From Ilex aquifolium (taxonomy: Eukaryota; Streptophyta; Magnoliopsida; Aquifoliales; Aquifoliaceae): a stretch of 64,000 nt of DNA. Under the pieces are notes generated by a model. It did no database searches. It saw only the letters and a list, made by a program, of their open reading frames with translations, and had not been told where the DNA came from. A program made the translations under genes and the position numbers. The stretch lies in the NCBI GenBank assembly GCA_951799425.1, contig OX637391.1, forward strand, positions 9,496,551 through 9,560,550, read 5' to 3'. Below, one piece after another: positions 32,935-45,732 of the stretch (the first letter of the stretch is position 1; every line of letters begins with the position of its first letter).

Positions 32935-33436
32935 GGCTGTGTTTGTTTTAGATATTAAGGAAAAATGATTGAAAAAAATAATGTCGAGTCTATTTTATTT
33001 TTTTTATATTTATATTTAAATGTATATTTTGAGTCCGATATTATTATTTAAAAATAATATCAATTCGAATGAATAATGTATTTAATATTACATACAACCT
33101 TTTAAATAATTTTTTTTTGTGGGTTTAAATAATTCAATTGGGATGTATTTGACTAAAAGACATTTTTACCCTTAAGTATTTCTAGGATATAAATATCACT
33201 TTTTATCTTGAAGGTTTTTTTAATAATTTAATGTTTATACAATCATTCAATATTTCATCCAAACAAAATATTTTGGATAGAATAAATGTGGGGTCCACTA
33301 TTTCTTAATATTTGAACCAAACATGAAATGATGAGACATTATCACTATAATTAGTCCAATGACCGGATGGATGAGTAAGGGATGGACGACATTGTCTAAT
33401 CCGATCCTTTCTATTGCTCAAAACCAAACACACCCC
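32935..33436. mobile_element. Possible MITE with imperfect GGGTGTGTTTGG-type ends
   Basis: GGCTGTGTTTGTTTTAGA at the left faces CAAAACCAAACACACCCC at the right as an imperfect inverted repeat of about 18 bp. The roughly 500 bp between are AT-rich and non-coding. I could not find a target duplication, so the class is open. Confidence 0.45.
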
Positions 33437-34570
33437 AAGTGTACAAAGCTGTCGGGTATGGTTTTGGTTTCAAAATTTGCAATTCAATCGGGTAAAATTA
33501 TCTTTCAAATCGGTTAAGTTATAGCTAAAGGAGATTATTTTGAATCGATTTCGAATATTTCTCAATTCCATTAAATGATAATTTTGACTTGATTGAGTCA
33601 TAATTTAACATGATTAATTAAATAGCAACTTTCTCAATATTTTTTTTTGGTGATGTAGACTTTTCAAAGCTTCATATATTTCCAGTAATCTCCAACCTAG
33701 GCATGACAATTTTGAATATATGACTCACAAATATATCACAAAATTTATGAATTTGAATATAGTTTTAGTGAATTCGGATAATAAACGAATAAATTTATTA
33801 GACCTATTAAATAAATGGACTGACAAGAACTAACTAAATACTCACCGAACATGACCTACACACAATATAAAAAGTAATCTTATTTGAACTTAAAAATTTG
33901 ACTTAATTTGTTAACATAATAATGTGGTTTTATAAGAATTATTGGATCAACACCAAGTTCTAATTTTTTATAAACCCACCTATACACGCTTCTAAATGAG
34001 TCAATTTGTTATAAATTAAATAAATTTCAATACAACATAATTTAAATACACGAATTTAATATAATACAATGCATTGCAATGCCTAATCTAAAGCAAGCAC
34101 CGTTTCTTCAATGGAAAATATTATGTTTATCAAATTTTTTTATCAAATTTTTTATTTCAAATAATGTGGCACAATTTTTGTCATTAAATATTACTAAGAC
34201 TTATTTATCTGATAATAAAAAATTATATCACATCATTTAAAATAAAAATTTAGTAAAAAAATTTAATAACCATAGCATTAACCTTCTTCAATTTCATAAG
34301 AGTGCCAGGAGGGATGGATGGTACCAATAATGCAGAGCCTGTCCATTTGACAGAGATAAGACAGACTAGTCCTTAACATGTGGCTAACCTATGGTTCCCT
34401 CTGGATTGCTTATGGCACCCTTTCCCACCACATCCCACTTATCTTCTACTTTATATGGCTGAGGGGAAGCTCTTTGTTAGGGCCCTCGTACTTTAAGAGA
34501 GGACATATATTGGGTCATGGACCATTAAAATACGGATCTAATTTATGGGAAAGTTTACCAAATTGAAGGA
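33437..34570. other. AT-rich intergenic DNA, nothing recognised
   Basis: No coding region or clear repeat. A short frame at 34378-34566 on the plus strand has no recognisable content. Confidence 0.4.
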
Positions 34571-34579
34571 GATATCGTA

Positions 34580-34760
34580 CTGAAAGTTATAACAATTTCA
34601 GGTTAAGTTATAACTTTTTTGAGGTGTAAGTTACAATTTTTTTTAGGTGTAAGTTATAATTTTTAAAGGTTAAGTTACAACTCAAAAGAGAGAAATTACA
34701 ACTGTTCAGGAAAAGTCCATGATCGATCATGGACCCTTAATCGATCATACACTTACCCAG
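34580..34760. repeat. Short GGTTAAGTTACAAC-type repeats and a 20-bp palindrome
   Basis: Variants of AGGTGTAAGTTACAATTTTT follow one another about four times. GTCCATGATCGATCATGGAC at 34715-34734 is a perfect palindrome, and related ATCGATCAT text follows it. Confidence 0.6.
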
Positions 34761-35431
34761 ATCAATTGTAACATCTTCCTTTTGAGTCGTAAATTTATCA
34801 TAAAGTAGTAACATTCGGTACGGTACCGAAGGCGGTATCATAGAGTTTCCCCTAATTTATTGATCTTATTTATTAATTTAATGTATTATAATCTTTAAAT
34901 TAGTAATGAGTTTCAATCAATAATAGGATACATTATTAATCTAATGACAAAGATTAATTAAATCAATAAATAAGGTTCAAGGAACATTGTTCATATATTG
35001 GTTGTAGTTGATTATTCCACTTTTATAAATTCACGAAAAATTAATGGGCTTTTGGTCTAATGATACTTTTTATATTGTAAAAATTTTACATTCTTAAGGT
35101 TAAAGGTTCAATGTTCAAGTCACCCTTTCTCCCTTTTCCTCTCTAGGAAAAAAATAATAAAAAATAAATCCAGGGAAAATGCATCCCAAATGTCTTTATC
35201 AAGAGTAAAAATGATATTTTGCCATTACATTTTGCACTTCGTTTCATTTCAATGAACCCCTTAATTTTTACTTAGTCTCAATTAAGCCCTTTTGCTATTT
35301 ACAAGTTTAATGAGCCTGTCAACTTGATTACGTCAAAAATTCAATTAGAAAAATACACGTGTTTAATCAGAGTGGGTTAGTAGGGGTATTTTAGATGATA
35401 AAAAAAAGTTACAAGAGTGCAGGTCAAATTT
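34761..35431. other. AT-rich intergenic DNA, nothing recognised
   Basis: No gene or defined element; leads into the second copy of the AT-rich repeat. Confidence 0.4.
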
Positions 35432-36299
35432 AATTACAACAATTATTGTGGACAAATTTACAACAACTTTGATAAAATTACAATAATTAAGGGTACATTT
35501 ATTATAGTTCAGGATTAAGTTAAAACAATACTGAACAAAGTTACAAGAGTGCAGGTCAAACTTACTGTTGTATTGGTCAAAGTTACAATATATATGGGTA
35601 ATATTACAAACTTAACTTAAAGGTAAATATACATCAACTGTGGTATCCCTATCCTAAGTGGTGGTAAATTCATTCTAAATACTAAAAACATCACTCAAAA
35701 TCATCGTAATATTTACCATAAAAGTTATAATATTATCCCTAACAGTGGTAACGTTACCCCAAACGGTAGTAAAATTCCCCAAATAGTGGTAAATTCACTT
35801 TAAATCATGGTAAATTCACTCAAATCGTTGTAATAACATCCCAAACAATAGTATTTTCAATTCAATTCATCAAATCAATGTTCATATTCATTAAATTAAC
35901 ATTTAATTAATCAAATTCACACTAAATTAACTTTGAATTCATCCAACTAACATCAAAATTTATCAAATTAATATTCAATTCATCCAATTACTATTCAAAT
36001 TTATCCAATTAACATTCAATTTTTCAAATTAACATACAAAATCATCCAATAAACATTCAATTCATCAAATCAATACCAAAGTACCATGCAATTTCATTCA
36101 ATCAACATTTAATTAATCAAATTAACATTCAAATTCATCTAATTAACATTAAATTCATCCAATTTATATTTCATTTCATTCGATTAGCATTCAATTATCA
36201 CACTAACAATAAATTAATAATCAATTCATCAAATTAACGCAAACTTATTATTCAATTCATCAAATTAGAATTCAAATTCAACTGGTGAATATTAAATTT
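35432..36299. repeat. AT-rich dispersed repeat, copy 2
   Basis: Same orientation and order as 26206-27057, including GGACAAATTTACAACAAC and GTGGTAAATTCA phrases, then the ATTCATCAAATTAAC array. Confidence 0.75.
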
Positions 36300-37120
36300 A
36301 TTAAATTATTATTTAGTTTCATCCAATTAATATTTAATTCATCAAATTAACTTTCAATTCATCAATTTATATTCAAACTCCTCTAATTAACAATCAATTC
36401 ATCAAATTAACATCAAAATTCACCCAATAAATATTCAATCACTAATGTTATCGGGACATATTTAACCCACAATAATTAATAGTCAATTTTATTTAATTAA
36501 CATTCAATTTATTAAATTAACATTCAAATTCAACTGCCTACATCAAATTCATCAATTTAACATTCAAATTCGCTCAATTAATATTCAATTCATCAAATTA
36601 AAACTAAATTAACATTTAATTCATCCAAATTATATTCAAATTCATCACATTAACACTCAATTCATGAAATTAAACTCCATAATTATCTAATAAATATTCA
36701 ATTCGTCAAATGAACATGCAATTTAATCAAATTAACATTTAATTCATCAAATTAACACACAAATTAATTCAATTAGCATTCAATTTATCAACTTAACAAT
36801 AAATTATCACTTAACTTCATAAAATTAACATTCAATCTCATTTAGGTAATATTCAAATTTATCAAATTTAACTAGTTCTCATTAACTTCATCAAATCAAC
36901 ATCTAAATTAATGCGATTAATATTTCATTCATCAAATTAACACTAATTTAACATTTAATGAATCCAATTGCTATTCAATTCATACAATTAATATTCAGTG
37001 TCATCCAATTAGTATTCAATGTATGAAATTAATATTCAATTTTATACAATTAACATTTAATTCATCAAATTAATATCCAATATCATCCAATACAAATACG
37101 AGCGAAACTCAAATTTTATA
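36300..37120. repeat. Degenerate short tandem array of ATTCATCAAATTAAC units
   Basis: Some forty loose copies of a roughly 20-bp unit such as CAATTCATCAAATTAACATT. Extends copy 2 of the dispersed repeat beyond the part shared with copy 1. Confidence 0.7.
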
Positions 37121-37199
37121 ATCAATCTTTCAACAATGATTCTAAGTTTTTACCATCATTTTTTCATTTTAGGAGAACTCTTAAGATAATATTATAATT

Positions 37200-37870
37200 A
37201 TTTAATTTTAAAACGGGGTCTTACAAATTAATATAAAATTAATATAAAAATTGCCCACACACAAACCCCAAACAATATTTCAACATAAAATTCAATTAAA
37301 ATTCAAGCCGATTAAAATTTCTTTTTCTACATATTAAAATTTGATCCGATTAAAATTCAAATTCGAGCTATTTAAATTTTATTTTTTTTACATATTAAAA
37401 TTCGAGCCAATTAATTTTTTTTACGTATTAAAATTCGAGTTGATTTGAACTCATCCAGAGCTACTAGTGCCTAGCACTGATTAAAATTTGATTTGAATCG
37501 ATTAAAATTTTATTTTTTTTACTTCACAAAATTCGTGCTAATTAAAATTCGATTCAAGTTGATAAAAATTTATTTTTTATGTATTAAAATTTGAGTCAAT
37601 TAAATTTATATTTTTTTTATGTATCAAAATTCAGTGCGAGTTGATTAAAATTTGATAAGAACCGATTAAAAATTAAATTGAAATTTAATCAACTCCAATT
37701 TTAATAAGTAAAAAAAATATAATTTTTAATTAACTCGAATTTACATACATAAAAATAAATATTATTTCGAATAAAATTTTAATCGGTAAAAATAAATAAA
37801 TTTCAATCGACCCGAATCGAATTATAAAATTTAGTTTCATCAAATTAACATTCAGTATAGAAAATTAATA
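37200..37870. repeat. AT-rich array of ATTAAAATTCGAGCCGATT-type units
   Basis: Loose repeats of about 20-30 bp on both strands. Similar sequence reappears at 49690-50190 on the other side of the Tat element. Confidence 0.6.
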
Positions 37871-39153
37871 TTTAATTTTATCCAATTAACATTCAATACT
37901 TTAAATTAATAAGAAATTATATTCAGTTCATCAAATTAACATAAAATTAATATTGAACATGAAATTAAATTTAATACAAAAATGAAGATGCGACAAGATC
38001 TTGCTTTTATATGTGACAAGATCTGTTGTCTTTTGCGCTCAATAATTTTTTGTTATAATACCAAAAAATTAAATGATTGTTTCAAAGATAAGTCTAAAAA
38101 ACATAGAATACCCCACAATTGCCATGGCAATAATTATAGAGGACCCTCCACTTTATGTCACTAAGATAAGATATAGAATGAGACGAGGCTGCACATGTAA
38201 GTGGGCACATGGGGAGATTTTTGAATACCTTGAGAACCAACCAGTTTCTCCATCTTCATGTGAGTTAAAGATAAGATGCACTCCGACAAATTGCTTCAGT
38301 CCAAGGATTAGACCGTCATGACTTTTCAACGGGACTCTTCACATGCATTCTTTAAAAACAAAGGAAGATTGTGGTACCTGAAATTTACAATTTTTTTTAA
38401 AGTTATGTAACACATTATCTAAGTAGAAGTTACAATTGAAAAAATGACGGAAGTTATAATTTTTAACAATAAAATTAATATTTTTTTCGATCAAGTTACA
38501 CATTTTAAAGATAATAAAAGTTACCTTAAAAAATACTAATTTTTGGTACATACTGAATTTTTTTTTGATACAATAAAATACGATATCGATTTCAATCTCC
38601 GATAAAAAAAAATTATGATTCAATACGGATTAGTTATAATTTTATGCGGCTCAAATTACGAATTCAAAAGATCAATTACAACACAATAAGAGCTAAATTA
38701 CTGTTAGAAAGAAATTGAGACGATTCTAACATTTGAGGTAGATTCTAAGTGATCCTATTTTAATATAATAATCAAATCGAATTAAATTAAATTAAATTGT
38801 AAACTCACCCAATAAAATATTTTATTTTTAATTTGGTACCAAAAAATAATACCCAAAAATATTGATGATAGCCCCCATAATAGAAGTGACAGTAAAAGCA
38901 AAGCATTTGCAGAATCTGTAGGTCCAATCTGAGAAATTAAAACCGACAGACAGATTACCTCTACTTTTTAGCCTAAGACCAACAGAAGATTGGAAATCTG
39001 GGTACTTGTGGATCAAAATCATTGCATTTTCGTTTTATTTGACAGTTGGCATAAATCTTTCCTTATCCATAAGGACAAAATATGTACGGTAAATCATCCT
39101 ATTTTTGATTTCGACAGTTTCTAAAGCTGGTTGGCAATGGCAGTTCACGGACA
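37871..39153. other. Intergenic DNA before the Tat element, no gene recognised
   Basis: AT-rich; short open frames on both strands without recognisable content. The target-site copy GATGA follows at 39154-39158. Confidence 0.4.
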
Positions 39154-39158
39154 GATGA

Positions 39159-39705
39159 TGACGGGTCAGGCCCAAAAGGTCCAAAATCATATTAAAACCC
39201 AATTGTAATTAAAAGTCTAAACTTATGAAGACTCAGGTCCAAAGGTCAATTAAGTGCACCATAGAGCTACCTCGGCTTAGCTACAAAGATCCAGAGAGCA
39301 CCCTTACCCTCTCTACCACCTTGGAAGCAGTCAACTTGGACCGAGTCTTGTGGGGAGCTCCTCAACGGTCACACCCGTTGAGGAGAATCTGCAAGTTCCA
39401 CCAGGATAGCCAGATAGTTGCCGCTTAATAGCTCCACTCTGTTGGAGAATGACTATTAAAGGTAAGCTCCACCAACACTTGGGGGGCATCACCTTCTACA
39501 GAGCATAAAACTCCTCTTCCTCTCCAATTTGTAACACTCCGTTCACCGGAATCAATAAAATACCGGCAACTCTCTGCCATTCCAAAGTGGACGTAGGTCG
39601 AATTGACCGAACCACTATAAATCCCGTCTCCCTTTACTTTGATTATTACTTTATTATCTAAATTACTTGACTAGTGGTGTGCAAAGTCGAATTTGTGCAT
39701 CATCA
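39159..39705 (+). repeat. 5' LTR of the Tat element
   Basis: 547 bp. A CATAAAA element near 39504 and TATAAAT near 39617 are TATA candidates; AATAAAA near 39555 could serve as polyadenylation signal. It contains the inverted pair CTCCTCAACGG and CCGTTGAGGAG (39357-39384), a potential stem. Confidence 0.92.
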
Positions 39706-39708
39706 GTT

Positions 39709-39726
39709 TGGCGCCGTCTGTGGGAA
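39709..39726 (+). other. Primer-binding site of the Tat element
   Basis: TGGCGCCGTCTGTGGGAA, three bases after the LTR. The TGGCGCC start complements a tRNA 3' end and is common to Tat and Athila elements; which tRNA is used was not determined. Confidence 0.8.
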
Positions 39727-39768
39727 TCGATAAAATTCTCATTTTAAAACATTCCATCTACTGAACCA

Positions 39769-42700
39769 ATGATAATCACTACCAGGTCGATGAACCAACA
39801 TGAAGACAATCCTATACGAGAGGAAGAGGTTGCTCCTCCAGTTACCAACCCTGTCCCGAACGCTCCAGCACCAAATTCTCAACAAATGTTGGAGACCATG
39901 CAGCAGCTGGTGGCCCAAAACCAGCAGATACTACAACTCATGCTCTCTGGACAAGGAGGAGCACAACTTGGTGGAGCACAGATCAGAGGACCTCAAGGAG
40001 CTCCACATCTTGAGGGCCAAGAAGCTCCGCACCCTGCTGCTCCATACCTAGGCGCTCCACACCCTGCCGCTCCACACCTAGGCGACCCTGCAGGACTGGG
40101 CGCCCCCTATGGAGTCCCCCTGGGCGCCCCACACAGGGGAGCACCTCACGAGGAATTTCCACCTCCTCCTCCTGCCTCTCACGGTGGAAACCCTCATCTC
40201 CAAGAGGATGAAGGCGAGAATCAAAGCATGGAACATGGGAGTCACTCCCATGTTCATTCCAGAGGAGCCCCGAATCATTGGGATGAGAAAATCAAAGAAG
40301 TACAAAATCAGCTAGGTGATGTCTTCAATGCCATGAAGGCCCAAGGACCAGAGACTGTTGACTATCTTGTGAAGCGAACTGACACGCCTTTCAAGCCAGA
40401 CGTGGCGAACTACCCCCTCCCTCAAAAGTTTAAAATGCCGTCGGTGGAGACCTTTGACGGGAAGAAAGATCCACTGGACCATCTGGAGACTTACAAGACC
40501 CTAATGCAGCTGCACAGTGTCCCCGACGAAATCATGTGCAGAGCATTTCCGACCACTTTGAAGGGATCTGCTCGACAGTGGTTTGCCAAGCTCGCTCCGG
40601 CCTCTATATCCTCCTTTGCTGAGTTGAGCAGGTCGTTCGTGTCACACTTCATCGGAGGGCGCCGCCACCAGAAGCCCGTAACTCACCTGCTCAGCATAAA
40701 GCAGGACAAGGACGAAAGCCTGAGGAGCTACCTCACTCGTTTCAACGAGGAGGTCCTTCAGGTAGAAGAACCCGATGACAAGGTGTCCATGACTGCATTC
40801 TTGGGAGGCCTCCGCTCTTCAAGCTTCCTATTTTCGGTGATGAAGCGACCACCAAGGAGCATGCCGGAGCTACTAGCCAAAGCCCAAAAGTACATGAATG
40901 CAGAAGACATCACGAGGGCCAGACGAGGGGAGACATCAAGAACAGGGGAGAAGAGAAAGGAAAGAGACAGAGACGACAGGAAGGAGACTAGCAATAAGCA
41001 CAACAGGACAGAGAGCGTACATGTTAGGGACCGACTTGGTCCTGCTCCTCAGAGGGACCGACTTGGTCCTGCTCCGCAGAGGGACCGACAAGCCTTTACT
41101 CCCCTCAACGCCGCTGTCGGGCACATCCTATTCCAGATCCAGGAGGACCCCGTAGTAAAGTGGCCTGGGAGGATGAAGTCTCCCCCAAACCGTAGGAACC
41201 CAAGCAAGTACTGTCGCTTCCATCGCGACCATGGTCATGACACCGACGATTGTTATGACCTTAAAAGGCAAATTGAGGACCTCATTCAACGTGGACACCT
41301 TCGCCAGTATGTAGCCGGAAGAGGACAAGTACCGCCTCCACCCCACAATCAGGGAGATCCACAGCCCATTGGGGAGATCCACACCATCTCGGGAGGACTA
41401 GCAGGAGGTGGAGAATCACTTTCTGCAATGAAGGCCCACGCCAGAAAGGTGAGGCACTTCGACGAGTTGCGTCCATCCAAGGCGCTGAAGCAGGGCGACA
41501 GTGAGGTCATATCCTTCTCGGATAGGGACTTGGAAGGAATCCAGCACCCCCATGACGACCCCCTGGTGCTCACCATGACCGTGGCCAATTTCCAAGTGCA
41601 CAGGATTTTGGTGGATAGTGGCAGCTCTGCAGACATTCTCTTCGCAGAGGCTTATGACAAGCTCAACCTGGGCAGAGAGAGACTGCAACCTATCAGATCA
41701 CCACTCATTGGTTTCTCAGGGGAGAAGGTATATCCCCTTGGGTCCATCACTCTTCCTGTCACAGCCGGAGCAGCACCCCGAAGCTCCACTGTCATGGTCA
41801 ATTTCTTGATAATAGACTGCCCGTCAGCCTACAACATCATTCTGGGGCGACCTGCTCTTAACACATTAAGAGCTGTGCCCTCCACTTATCATCTCATCCT
41901 CCGCTTTCCAACCCCAAATGGAGTCGGAGAGATCAGAGGAGACCAGTTGGCGGCAAGGGAGTGCTATGTCTCCTCTATGAAGACCAGGAAGCCACAGGAA
42001 GCATTGCAAGTGGAAATCCTAGATCCGAGGGATGATTCCACCATAGAAAGAGGAGAACCGGTGGAGGAGCTCACCCCAATGGTTTTGGATAAAGATCACC
42101 CAGACAGAAGAATATACGTTGGTTCTTCCCTTTCTGCAGATCTGGTTGGCTCGCTAATAGATTTTTTGAGACGTAACATGGACATCTTTGCATGGTCGCA
42201 TGTAGACCTGGAGGGCATTGACCCAGAGGTGGCCACACACCGTCTCAATGTTGACCTAAGCCACAAGCCTGTTCGCCAAAAGCTGAGGGGCACCTCCACT
42301 GAAAGGGCCCAAGCTATGGACAAAGAGGTAGGAAAACTGATAGACAACGGGGCCGTCAGAGAAGTAGCGTATCCTGAATGACTCTCCAACGTAGTGATGG
42401 TCACTAAGACTAATGGGAAGTGGCGCCTCTGCGTCGACTTCACAGAACTTAACAAGGCGTGCCCAAAAGACAGCTACCCGTTACCACGGATCGATCTCCT
42501 CATCGACGCGACCGCTGGGCATGAACTGCTCACTTTCCTGGATGCATACTCTGGGTATAACCAGATTAGCATGTACCCCTCGGATCAGGAGAAGACATCA
42601 TTCATTACTCCAAAGGGGACCTACTGCTATAGGGTTATGCCATTCGGGCTAAAAAACGCAGGAGCAACCTACCAACGGTTGGTGAACAAGATGTTCGAGT

Positions 42701-45474
42701 TTCAAATTGGGCGAACGATGGAAGTATATGTGGATGATATGTTGGTGAAAAGTCTCCTAGCAGTAGACCACATCAATCACCTCCAGGAAACCTTCAGTGT
42801 CCTGAAGTCTTATCACATGAAGTTCAATCCTGAGAAGTGTGCTTTTGGCGTGGGGTCAGGAAAGTTCCTGGGCTTTATGGTCAATCAGAGGGGGATTGAA
42901 GCGAATCCAGACAAGATCAAGGCCATCCTTCACATGAAGACGCCTTCCTCAACCAAGGAGCTCCAGCGCCTCAATGGAAGAATCGCAGCACTTAATAGGT
43001 TCGTCTCCAAGTCTGCAGACAAATGTCTCCCTTTCTTCAGAATTCTCCGAAAGGCTTTTGAGTGGGGACCCGAGGCAGAAGAGGCCTTCCAAAGACTCAA
43101 AGCTTATTTGGCTACACCTCCCCTCTTGTCACATGCCACTCCAGGAGAAGCTCTTCATCTATACCTTTCTGCTTCCTCTTCAGCAGTGAGTTCCGTGCTC
43201 GTCAGAAACGATAACGGAACACAGAAGCCCATCTATTATGTGAGCAGGGCATATCGAGGGGCAGAGGTGAGGTATTCAGAGCTAGAAAAGCTAGCACTCG
43301 CCCTGGTCACGACTGCAAGACGACTACGACATTATTTTCAAAGCCACATCATAGTTGTCATCACAGACCAACCTCTGAAAAGAGTCCTGGGGAAGCAAGA
43401 TGTGTCCGGCAGACTCCTTAAGTGGGCAGTAGAGCTCGGCGAGTTCGATATTCAGTACCAACCAAGAGCTGCCATCAAGGCACAAGCCCTTGCAGATTTC
43501 GTTGCCGAGCTTACACCATCAGATGAAGGAAGCAACGAGGATAGCCATACAACCGTTCTAGGCGCCCAGGCCCTTCCAGGCGCCCAAGCAACTCCCCCAA
43601 GCGCCCAGGATGACCCTCCAGACGCCCAGGCTAGCTCTCCAGGCGCCCAGGATGGCTCTCCAGGCGCCCAAGCAACTCCTCCAGGCGCCCAGGTCCTTCC
43701 AAGTGCCCAATCTCCCATATTAATCTCAAAACCCTGCTCTCTTCTACTCTGGAAACTCTATGTAGATGGCTCCTCTACCAGTGAAGGAGGAGGAGCGGGC
43801 CTAATACTGATCAGTCCAGATGGCACAACTCTCAAGTATGCAGTAAAGCTTCACTTTATTGCCTCCAACAATGAGGCAGAATACGAAGCCCTCCTTTCCA
43901 GATTAAGATTGGCAGTTGAAATGGAAGCCCATCATCTTGCCGCTTACAGTGACTCCTAGCTGGTAGTTAATCAAGTAAATGGCGAGTTTGAAGCGAAAGG
44001 AGCCAGAATGCAGGAATACCTTGGTATGGTAAAAAGCTTAATCACGAAGTTCCAATATTTCCAGATCTGTCACATCCCAAGAGAAGACAACATGGCTGCA
44101 GATGCACTCGCCAGACTCGCCTCATCCTTGGAGGCTCCACCAGGAGAACCGGGACCAGCATTCATTGGTCACCAATTCGAACCAAGTAAGTTGGACATGG
44201 CGGCCACAAATGTCAACTGCGCATCAGCTGAATCAAATTGGATGACCCCACTAAGGGCATATCTCCAAGAAGGTGTGCTGCCAGATGATCCCCTAGAGGC
44301 CAGGAAACTAAGGATAAGAGCCTCCAAGTTCACCATCATGCAAGACAATTTATATAAAAAAGGTTATTCCTTACCATTGCTGCGGTGCCTCTCGCCCGAA
44401 GAAGCTCACTATGCCCTGCGAGAGATCCACGAGGGGATCTGTGGGAACCATTCTGGAGGGCGCTCCCTTGCCCACAAGGCACTCAGACAAGGCTACTTCT
44501 GGCCTTCCATGGCAAGGGACGCCAAGGAGTTCTCGAAGAAGTGTGACAAGTGTTAACGTTTTGCAACCGTGTTTAGGCAACCACCAGAGGAGCTAACAAC
44601 CATTTCAAGTCCATGGCTTTTCTCCAAGTGGGGCATCGACATCCTAGGCCCTTTGCCCCTCAGCAAAGGACAGTGCAAGTTTGTGGTGGTGGCAGTCGAC
44701 TATTTCACCAAGTGGGCAGAAGCAGAACCCTTAGCCAAAATCACAGACGCAAAGATCAAAGATTTTATCTGGAAGAACCTGGTTTGTCGTTTCGGAATTC
44801 CCCATGCCATGGTCAGTGATAACGCCAAGCAGTTCGACAATAAGCTGCTGAACTCCTTCTGCACCGACCTTCAGATAAAATAACCTCACTCCAGCCCAGC
44901 ACACCCGCAGGAAAATGGACAAGCAGAGGTCATGGTGAGAACAGTGCTACGCAACTTAAAGACAAGGCTTGAAAAAACAAAGGGTCTTTGGGTGGACGAG
45001 CTGCCAGGCGTATTGTGGGCCTATCGAACTACGCCAAGAACCCCTACTGGGAAGACCCCTTTCTCCCTCGCCTTTGGAACTGAGGCGGTCATCCCAGTGG
45101 AGATAGGGGTACACTCTCCAAGGGTGCAGCACCACAACCCCATCACCAACGATGAAGGACTGCGTATCAACCTCGACTTGGTAGAGGAAGCAAGAGAGAT
45201 GGCTGTAGTCCGCAACGCAGAGTACAAACGACGCATGGCAAAGTACTACAATTCAAGGGTGAAGCCTCGTTCCTTCCAACCAGGAGACTTGGTCCTCAAG
45301 AAAGTAATCCTCGTCACAAAGGATGCACGCGAAGGGAAGTTAGGGCCAAATTGGGAAGGACCATACCTAATAACAGAAGTAGTGAGGCCAGACACCTACA
45401 AGATCCAGAATTCGGAGGGGAAAGTCTTACTCCATCCATGGAATGCGGAGCACCTGAAGAGGTATTATCAATGA
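39769..45474 (+). pseudogene. Tat-lineage gag-pol, one frame with four stop codons
   Basis: Runs 1,902 codons in one frame from an ATG soon after the primer-binding site. Order: proline- and alanine-rich head, Gag domain (about 40440-40760), knuckle-like CRFHRDHGHDTDDC (41212-41253), protease with VDSGSS (about 41611), reverse transcriptase with MPFGLKNAGATYQ and YVDDM (about 42730), RNase H, a GAQ-rich linker (43557-43723), an archaeal-type second RNase H (VDGSSTSEGGGAGL), integrase HHCC and core, and the integrase C-terminus. Stops: TGA 42379, TAG 43957, TAA 44554, TAA 44881. Each fits one C-to-T or G-to-A change in a tryptophan or glutamine codon. No frameshift. The element cannot make full Pol. 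Confidence 0.9.
43557..43723 (+). repeat. GGCGCCCAGG-type tandem repeat encoding a GAQ-rich linker
   Basis: Nine or so repeats of about 18 nt encode (S/P)GAQ(A/D) units between the two RNase H domains. Similar CCAGGCGCCC text is frequent in the gag head and in the antisense gene of this element. Confidence 0.8.
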
Positions 45475-45732
45475 CACCTTGAGAGTATCAAAGTAGTGGA
45501 AGTTGAGACTTAGTTTTATCTTTTCTATTTTCGAGTCATTACTCAATATTCAATGTACCTTTTTCGGGAATTATTACCCAATATTGTTTTATATGAGCAA
45601 TAAGTCAATAAAATTTTCTGACACTTTACTCCAAAAAGATCTTGTGCATTTTCATTCAATTTCAAAGGAGTAACAGTACAAAAGTAAGACTATAAACTGT
45701 CTTTCTAAAAAAAAAAAAAAAGTCTCAGCACT
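45475..45732. other. Non-coding gap between pol and the antisense gene
   Basis: About 250 bp with AT-rich text, AATAAAAT near 45607 and an A15 run at 45707-45721. On the minus strand this is the 3' flank of the antisense gene; the two transcription units converge here. Confidence 0.5.

Noticed and set aside
32935..33436. Firm assignment of the possible MITE to hAT or another class
   Set aside because: The ends pair imperfectly and no target duplication was found.
39659..39710. tRNA or SINE at the TGGCGCC sites of the two LTR elements
   Set aside because: These lie directly behind LTR ends and are primer-binding sites; no A and B boxes or cloverleaf are present.
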